This document shows positions 6,554-10,653 of a stretch of DNA of 10,653 nucleotides, piece by piece (position 1 is the stretch's first letter; every line of letters starts with the position of its first letter). Source of the stretch: Rickettsia typhi. GTDB taxonomy: Bacteria; Pseudomonadota; Alphaproteobacteria; Rickettsiales; Rickettsiaceae. Location: NCBI GenBank assembly GCA_945883665.1, contig CAMCXV010000037.1:1-10653 (forward strand), read 5' to 3'. The notes under the pieces are model-generated. The model searched no databases, was not told the DNA's origin, and saw only the letters and a program-made list of their open reading frames with translations. Position numbers and translations under genes: made by a program.

Positions 6554-8284
6554 ATGCAAAGCCAGATTTTAGTTGTAGTGATAATGCTTATAGCAGCTGC
6601 AGTGTTTGTAGTTGCTATTTTTAAGAAATTGAAGCTTAGTCCAGTTCTTGGTTATTTAGTAGCTGGTGCCATGATAGGTGATCATGGCATGAAAATTGTT
6701 ACGTATGATCAAACAACTTTGCTTGGTGAGTTCGGGGTTGTTTTTCTATTATTTGCTATTGGTCTTGAGCTTTCAATTGAAAGACTTAAGGCAATGAGAA
6801 AGTATGTTTTTGGTCTTGGTTCGTTGCAGGTGCTTATTACTGTTTTAATTATTGCAGGAGCAATAGTTTTGGTCACTGGTAATAATAATGCTGCTATAAT
6901 TATTGCTGGTGGTCTTGCTTTATCCTCGACTGCAATAGTTATGCAAGTAATTAATGAAACAAAAAGCCAATCTATGCAGGTAGGTAGGGTTGCTCTTGCT
7001 ATATTGTTGTTGCAAGATTTTGTTGTTGTTCCTTTGCTTGTAATAGTGCCTATTCTTGGTGGCAATGGTGAAAAATCTTTGGTGATTGTACTTGGCTATT
7101 CACTTTTAAAAGCGGTTGTTGCCCTTGGTGTAATTTTTGTTGCTGGTAGATTATTACTTAGACCGTTATTTTCTTTTATTTCTTCTGACACGGGTAACGA
7201 GAGTAGTGAATTGCCGATTGCGGTAACTTTGTTGGTGGTTCTTTCCGCTTCTTGGGGCACGGAGCATTTTGGTCTTTCCTTAGCTCTTGGTGCTTTTGTT
7301 TCTGGCGTTCTAGTTGCTGAGACTGATTTCAGGATAAAAGCAGAGGAGAGCATATATCCATTTAAAAGTTTATTACTAGGTCTTTTTTTCATGAGCGTCG
7401 GTATGAAAATTGATGTAATGGAAATATATTCGCAAATAACAATAATAATTGCTTCTTGCATGGCTTTAATTCTTTTAAAAGCTGTTATTATTTCTGGTCT
7501 ATGCATATTATTTGGTTTTAACAAAGGTGTAGCTATACATGCTGGATTACTCCTTTCGCAGGGGGGGGAATTTTCATTTATTTTATTTAATCTAGGTAAA
7601 GAGTATGGAGTGCTTGAGGAAAATGTTGCTAATATTTTATTGCTTGTAGTAACTTGTTCAATGGCTCTGACCCCTTTACTTGCAATGATAGGACAAAAAT
7701 TTGCAGAGAAAATAGAAAAAGGTCTTGGTAGAACGCCTGCTCAAATTATTGAATATGGAGCAAGAGATTTAGCTAATCATGTTATTATTGCTGGATTTGG
7801 TAAAGTAGGTAAAATGGTAGCAAAAGTATTAGAGGCTGAGGGAATAAATTATATAGCTCTTGATGTTAGTGGTGAAGTTGTTACAGAAGAAATAGCAAAT
7901 GGATTACCAGTTTTTGTTGGAGATGCTTCTCAAATGGTTAATTTACAAGCTGTAGGGGCTGACAGAGCATTAACTGTTGTAGTAACGATGAATAACACTG
8001 TTACTATCAGAAAAACGGCAAAAGTAATTAGAGCTAATTTTGTTGATCTTGATGTTGTTGTAAGATTAAAAGATCTAAAGAATTGCACAGAGTTTTATGA
8101 TATTGGAGTTACAACAATTATTCCTCAAGACTATGAAATAGGTTTGCAGCTTGGTGGCGCTGTTCTAAAATCGGTAGGTATAAGTGAGTATGAAATCAAC
8201 CGGATAAAAGCTCAATTTAGAGCTGGAAATTATGTTGTGGTCAAACAAGATGACACTTTACTTGAATCTGAAGAAGATGAATAA
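6554..8284 (+). CDS. KefB/KefC-type monovalent cation:proton antiporter (CPA2) with RCK_N domain
   Basis: This inner-membrane protein exchanges K+ (or Na+) for H+. Residues 1-390 form the CPA2 membrane domain of about 12-13 helices, including FLLFAIGLELS (64-74), the LQD motif (Gln154-Asp155) and SQGGEFSFILF (335-345). An RCK_N (TrkA-N) nucleotide-binding domain follows at about 409-520, with GFGKVG at 414-419 and an acidic residue at the end of the second strand (IALD, Asp437). At 576 residues it is slightly shorter than KefB/KefC (about 600-620). No kefF/kefG-type oxidoreductase partner is nearby, so glutathione gating is unproven and no symbol is given. A purine-rich AGAAG lies before the ATG. 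An 8-G run (7561-7568) encodes part of SQGGE. The end overlaps the SH3 gene by 8 nt. Confidence 0.92.
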   Translation: MQSQILVVVIMLIAAAVFVVAIFKKLKLSPVLGYLVAGAMIGDHGMKIVTYDQTTLLGEFGVVFLLFAIGLELSIERLKAMRKYVFGLGSLQVLITVLIIAGAIVLVTGNNNAAIIIAGGLALSSTAIVMQVINETKSQSMQVGRVALAILLLQDFVVVPLLVIVPILGGNGEKSLVIVLGYSLLKAVVALGVIFVAGRLLLRPLFSFISSDTGNESSELPIAVTLLVVLSASWGTEHFGLSLALGAFVSGVLVAETDFRIKAEESIYPFKSLLLGLFFMSVGMKIDVMEIYSQITIIIASCMALILLKAVIISGLCILFGFNKGVAIHAGLLLSQGGEFSFILFNLGKEYGVLEENVANILLLVVTCSMALTPLLAMIGQKFAEKIEKGLGRTPAQIIEYGARDLANHVIIAGFGKVGKMVAKVLEAEGINYIALDVSGEVVTEEIANGLPVFVGDASQMVNLQAVGADRALTVVVTMNNTVTIRKTAKVIRANFVDLDVVVRLKDLKNCTEFYDIGVTTIIPQDYEIGLQLGGAVLKSVGISEYEINRIKAQFRAGNYVVVKQDDTLLESEEDE

Positions 8285-8756
8285 AATATTTATAATGCTA
8301 GTATTTTGTTTTAATACTAGCTCAGTAACTTTTGCAGATATATCAAAAGAAAAATTACCAATTCCAAGGTTTGTAACCATCAAATTTGATGAAGTGAATG
8401 TTAGAACAGGTCCGGTGGTTGATTGTCCTGTTGAATGGGTTTTCATTCGCAAAGGTGAACCAGTGGAGATAATAGCTGAGTATGAACAGTGGCGTAAAAT
8501 ACGTGATTTTAATCAAGAAGGCGGGTGGGTTCATGCAAGTGCTTTATCGGCAAAAAGATCCGTTATTTTGATATCAAAAAATATTCTACCTCTAATTGCT
8601 TCTCCTGGAAATTATGATGATATAGTAGTCCAGTTAAAACCAAAGATACGTTGTAATTTGCTAAAATGTAAAAATGATTGGTGTCAAGTGCTATGTCAAT
8701 CTTATAAAGGTTGGGTTGCAAAGAAATTTCTATGGGGTGTCTATCCAGAAGAATAG
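8277..8756 (+). CDS. Secreted protein with two bacterial SH3-like domains
   Basis: The 159-residue product begins with a signal peptide (MNKIFIMLVFCFNTSSVTFA, probable cleavage after TFA). An SH3b domain follows at about 31-91, with VNVRTGP, then VEWVFIRKGEPVEII and WRKIRDF, and GGWVHASALS at its end. A second, more divergent SH3-like unit at about 92-155 ends in WCQVLCQSYKGWVAKKFLWG. Such periplasmic SH3 proteins (COG3807-like) are thought to bind peptidoglycan or envelope partners; the function here is unknown. I chose the ATG at 8277 because it gives a clean signal peptide and has GAAGAAG just upstream. The longer frame from 8232 would add 15 residues that only shadow the antiporter gene. 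It overlaps the antiporter stop by 8 nt, which suggests translational coupling. Four Cys residues in the second unit could form disulfides. Confidence 0.82.
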   Translation: MNKIFIMLVFCFNTSSVTFADISKEKLPIPRFVTIKFDEVNVRTGPVVDCPVEWVFIRKGEPVEIIAEYEQWRKIRDFNQEGGWVHASALSAKRSVILISKNILPLIASPGNYDDIVVQLKPKIRCNLLKCKNDWCQVLCQSYKGWVAKKFLWGVYPEE

Positions 8757-8782
8757 AAAAAGAAATAAAATTATTATTTTAC

Positions 8783-8812
8783 TTGACATTATGTGCCATA
8801 AACTGTTATTTA
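8783..8812 (+). promoter_or_regulatory. Candidate promoter of rplM-rpsI
   Basis: A perfect -35 TTGACA (8783-8788) is followed after 18 bp by TATTTA (8807-8812). A 17-bp spacer would give TTATTT instead. It lies in the 92-bp gap before rplM, with the predicted start about 30 nt before the GTG, and it is the best -35 seen in the window. Confidence 0.6.
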
Positions 8813-8848
8813 TTATCCATAAAATAGTCTAATTAATGAAGAACTAAC

Positions 8849-9325
8849 GTGAAAACTTATTCAGCAAAGCCATCTGACATAGAAAAGAAATGGTGGGTAA
8901 TCGATGCAAGAGATCTAGTACTGGGGCGTCTTGCAAGTCAAGCAGCTTTGTTGCTTCGTGGTAAACATAAGCCTACATTTACACCTCATATGGATTGTGG
9001 TGATAATGTAATTATTATTAATGCAAGACATGTGTATCTATCTGGAAATAAAGCTGATCCAAAAGATGGTAAAATGTACTATCGTCATACTGGATTTCCT
9101 GGTGGGATTAAGGAAACTACTGCGGGCAAAATCCTTTTAGGAAAATATCCTGAACGTGTTTTAAAAATGTCTATTAAAAGAATGATAAGCAGGAATATTT
9201 TAGGTACAAAGCAATTTAGTAATTTGTATGTTTATGCTGAAGATGCTCACCCACATTCGGGTCAGCAACCTGAGGTTTTGGATATTGCAAGCAAGAATTC
9301 AAAAAACAAGAATAAGAAGAAGTAA
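8849..9325 (+). CDS. rplM: 50S ribosomal protein L13
   Basis: L13 is an early-assembling large-subunit protein that binds 23S rRNA. The family pattern is complete: [17 protein letters not shown] (about residues 14-30), [18 protein letters not shown] (36-53), YRHTGFPGG (78-86) and MISRNILG (111-118). At 158 residues it exceeds E. coli L13 (142) by a lysine- and asparagine-rich tail ([10 protein letters not shown]). The start codon is GTG at 8849, preceded by GAAG about 7 nt upstream. A three-codon frame (ATG AAG AAC stop, 8836-8847) ends 1 nt before the GTG and includes this Shine-Dalgarno-like string. It is the first gene of the conserved rplM-rpsI operon, only 5 bp ahead of rpsI. Confidence 0.97.
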   Translation: MKTYSAKPSDIEKKWWVIDARDLVLGRLASQAALLLRGKHKPTFTPHMDCGDNVIIINARHVYLSGNKADPKDGKMYYRHTGFPGGIKETTAGKILLGKYPERVLKMSIKRMISRNILGTKQFSNLYVYAEDAHPHSGQQPEVLDIASKNSKNKNKKK

Positions 9326-9330
9326 TAATC

Positions 9331-9819
9331 ATGGAAGTACCAATACTTAAAGAATTAGAAATAAACACGAAAGTTGCTGAAGCTAATATTGCAGCTAAAC
9401 CTATATTTCACAAAGCAAAAAAATTACTTCCTGGTGGTGGTGCCTACGGTACTGGAAGAAGAAAAAATTCTATAGCTAGAGTTTGGGTTAAGCCAGGTCA
9501 AGGTGTTGTGACTGTAAATAAAAGAGATGTTTCTGATTATTTTTCTCGTGAATCTTATAGAAAATTGATATTGCAACCTTTTGTTGATACTAATACTTCT
9601 GGACAATATGATGTTATTTGTACTACAAAAGGTGGTGGAACAACAGGGCAGGCTGGCGCTATTATTCATGGTATAGCTAGGGCTTTGGATTGTATCTCTG
9701 AAGATTTTCATGCAGTTTTACGTAAAAATGGTTTCTTAACAAGAGACTCAAGAGTAGTTGAGCGTAAAAAATACGGCAAACGTAAAGCTCGTAAGAGTAC
9801 TCAATTCTCTAAACGTTAA
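9331..9819 (+). CDS. rpsI: 30S ribosomal protein S9
   Basis: S9 is a small-subunit head protein whose C-terminal tail reaches the P-site tRNA. The core begins at [19 protein letters not shown] (about 41-59), continues with [13 protein letters not shown] and [19 protein letters not shown], and ends with the diagnostic basic tail [16 protein letters not shown]. The total of 162 residues is longer than E. coli S9 (130). The extra length is an N-terminal extension of about 35 residues, common in alphaproteobacteria. The ATG lies 5 bp after the rplM stop, with an AGAAGAAG purine run inside the end of rplM as ribosome-binding site. No strong intrinsic terminator follows directly; only a weak ACTCT/AGAGT stem is seen near 9835-9855. 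Confidence 0.97.
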   Translation: MEVPILKELEINTKVAEANIAAKPIFHKAKKLLPGGGAYGTGRRKNSIARVWVKPGQGVVTVNKRDVSDYFSRESYRKLILQPFVDTNTSGQYDVICTTKGGGTTGQAGAIIHGIARALDCISEDFHAVLRKNGFLTRDSRVVERKKYGKRKARKSTQFSKR

Positions 9820-9906
9820 AGAATTATTTGAATTACTCTTATATTACACAAGAGTTCTATGCTTAGTTAAATGAGTTTTAGATTTATGTTTTGTGTTTGA
9901 TAATTT

Positions 9907-9967
9907 ACAAATTCTATATTCTATTGGTTTATTTTAGAACTAAATTTATATGGTTTATAGAATTTGT
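9907..9967 (+). repeat. 12-bp perfect inverted repeat downstream of rpsI
   Basis: ACAAATTCTATA (9907-9918) is exactly complementary to TATAGAATTTGT (9956-9967), with a 37-nt loop. The left side also carries ATTCTAT twice in tandem (9911-9924), so the right arm could pair in two registers. It lies about 90 bp after rpsI. It may help stop or protect the rplM-rpsI transcript, but there is no T-tract. Confidence 0.4.
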
Positions 9968-10082
9968 TTAACATCGATTTATGGGTTTTATGCTAGAAGT
10001 TTCCATATTTGTAAATAATGATTAATCAATAAAAAGATAGTTTCATAGCTAATTATTATATGTAACTATTGTTTGCAGTAAT

Positions 10083-10159
10083 GGCGGGGTAGCTCAGGTG
10101 GTTAGAGCAGCGGAATCATAATCCGCGTGTCGGGGGTTCAAGTCCCTCCCTCGCTACCA
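10083..10159 (+). tRNA. Elongator tRNA-Met (anticodon CAU)
   Basis: The 77-nt gene includes an encoded CCA (10157-10159). The D-arm is AGCTCAGGTGGTTAGAGC. The anticodon stem-loop is GCGGA-ATCATAA-TCCGC, with anticodon CAT at 10116-10118. The T-arm contains GGGGGTTCAAGTCCCTC. The acceptor GGCGGGG pairs with CCTCGCT, with G.U pairs at 1:72 and 5:68. The overall sequence matches the alphaproteobacterial elongator tRNA-Met as I recall it. A tRNA-Ile2 with lysidine-modified CAU is the alternative but is less likely from the stem sequences. It lies 263 bp after rpsI; upstream, TATTAT at about 10054-10059 could be a -10, without a clear -35. Confidence 0.93.
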
Positions 10160-10186
10160 AAATACTATATAATCTGCATTTGACAA

Positions 10187-10218
10187 TTTGTATTGATACT
10201 TAAAGCTATTAATACAAA
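10187..10218 (+). terminator. Hairpin downstream of tRNA-Met, possible terminator
   Basis: TTTGTATTGATA (10187-10198) pairs with TATTAATACAAA (10207-10218) over 12 bp, one a G.T wobble, with an 8-nt loop. It begins 27 nt after the tRNA. The stem is long but A/T-rich, and the following AATCTTCT is a poor T-tract. It is therefore a weak terminator or a processing signal. Confidence 0.5.
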
Positions 10219-10506
10219 AATCTTCTAAATCAAATAGCTATATGCCTGTTACCTACGAAGTATCATCATAAAACGATATTTCAGAAAATATTGGAAGTAG
10301 GTTTTACCCCTTTGCTTAGCGAATGACAATCCAATTTCTATTAAACTTAGTTGAGGAGAATCTACATCAGTAAGACATAATCCTAAAAATTTTAATAACA
10401 GGATGTTTTATTGTATTGCTTAAGGATTGTTAACAATACTGATAAGTATGGATAATTCGGTAGTTTTTTGTACATTCAGTGTCTAGTTCAAAAATATCTA
10501 TACAAT
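10219..10506. other. Non-coding region between the tRNA hairpin and the repeat element
   Basis: No open frame longer than about 20 codons with gene-like features was seen. Small structures only: a 6-bp hairpin ATATTT/AAATAT (10276-10291), ACCTAC/GTAGGT about 37 nt apart, and a perfect 12-bp palindrome ATTGTTAACAAT (10426-10437). A 16-codon frame at 10323-10373 lacks a ribosome-binding site and looks like chance. None of this region continues phaC on the minus strand. Confidence 0.55.
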
Positions 10507-10653
10507 TATAGCTAACCTGATTAGGTTCTATACACACTCTCTCTGCCATTGACATTTTCATTAATTTCTGCTATGTTAACTTAATAAGTTACTACCGTCT
10601 TTTACAAATTCCAGTATTTCCTTCTCTTGTTTTAAACAACTGTACGGAACCTA
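10507..10653. repeat. Palindromic/MITE-like element, copy B (left part)
   Basis: The left terminal inverted repeat is at 10507-10528 (beginning TATAGCTAACC, ending AGGTTC), followed by a core identical to copy A. The window ends seven bases into the right inverted repeat (GAACCTA). The left repeat is itself a hairpin: AACCT-GATT-AGGTT. The flank outside it (…ATACAAT) shares nothing with the flank outside copy A, which places the element boundary near the TATA. The orientation is the same as copy A. Confidence 0.85.

Noticed and set aside
6709..7524. Two minus-strand frames inside the antiporter gene (6709-7065 and 7096-7524)
   Set aside because: They are antisense to strongly conserved coding sequence, have no recognisable domains, and show composition expected from complementing the real frame.
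8232..8276. Upstream start for the SH3 protein
   Set aside because: The 15 extra residues lie wholly within the antiporter gene and would put charged residues ahead of an otherwise ideal signal peptide; the ATG at 8277 has the better ribosome-binding site.
9424..9711. Minus-strand frame inside rpsI
   Set aside because: It is antisense to the conserved S9 core, Ser/Asn/Ile-rich, and has no motif.
10083..10218. Integration site at tRNA-Met
   Set aside because: There is no integrase, no repeat of the tRNA 3' end, and no island-like content downstream in the window.
5991..10218. Shared TTGTATT...AATACAA half-sites at 5991-6006 and in the post-tRNA hairpin, as one regulon
   Set aside because: Seven-base A/T-rich half-sites recur by chance in this composition, and the second case is better explained as a hairpin in RNA.
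10323..10373. 16-codon frame after tRNA-Met (MTIQFLLNLVEENLHQ)
   Set aside because: It is too short, with no ribosome-binding site and an upstream in-frame stop just before the ATG; it could be a remnant of a gene, but nothing supports that.
1..10653. Circular plasmid or phage genome, from identical ends
   Set aside because: Content is chromosomal housekeeping (rne, rplM, rpsI, rsfS, tRNA) with no replication, partition or phage genes. The repeat has inverted ends like a dispersed element, and joining the ends does not restore phaC: the minus strand beyond 10506 has stops in all frames and no PhaC motif.
1..10653. CRISPR array, transposase, toxin-antitoxin or defence system
   Set aside because: I looked for regularly spaced repeats and for such protein families and saw none; every sizeable frame is accounted for by the genes listed.

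Overview
The window is AT-rich (roughly 30% GC by eye) and carries ordinary chromosomal genes of an alphaproteobacterium. The best fit is a reduced, probably host-associated lineage such as the Rickettsiales. Supporting points are an RNase E with an acidic insertion splitting its S1 domain, a CCA-encoding elongator tRNA-Met of alphaproteobacterial type, extended ribosomal proteins L13 and S9, a BolA protein, a PHA synthase, and strong A/T third-position codon use. The assignment to order is inference; no marker here settles it.

Layout. Positions 1-147 are the right part of a repeated element. A leftward pair follows: a membrane protein resembling a 12-TM transporter (1554-2726) and, 9 bp downstream, a PHA synthase (111-1544) whose 3' end runs into the element and stops there. 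Rightward genes are rne (2981-5086) overlapping an lptE-like lipoprotein gene, then bolA on the minus strand converging on it. After a regulatory-looking gap come rsfS, a KefB/KefC-type antiporter, an overlapping secreted SH3 protein gene, then rplM-rpsI behind a consensus-like promoter. A tRNA-Met(CAU) with a downstream hairpin follows, then about 290 bp with no recognisable gene, and the left part of a second copy of the element (10507-10653).

The most striking feature is at the edges: bases 1-132 and 10522-10653 are identical and in the same orientation. Joining the two partial copies reconstructs an element of about 162 bp with 22-bp terminal inverted repeats (one mismatch), each itself able to fold. 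It is not recognised as a named family; it resembles a MITE or palindromic repeat. It cuts phaC before the codons for the catalytic Asp and His. The window is therefore best read as a chromosomal segment or contig broken at a dispersed repeat, not as a plasmid.

Functionally the genes cover RNA decay (rne), outer-membrane LPS assembly (lptE), Fe-S/redox (bolA), ribosome silencing (rsfS), cation/proton exchange (kefB-like), envelope (SH3 protein) and ribosome assembly (rplM, rpsI). Nothing in the window is convincingly a new defence or mobile system. The repeat element, the damaged phaC and the palindrome-promoter-hairpin arrangement before rsfS are the parts most worth checking.
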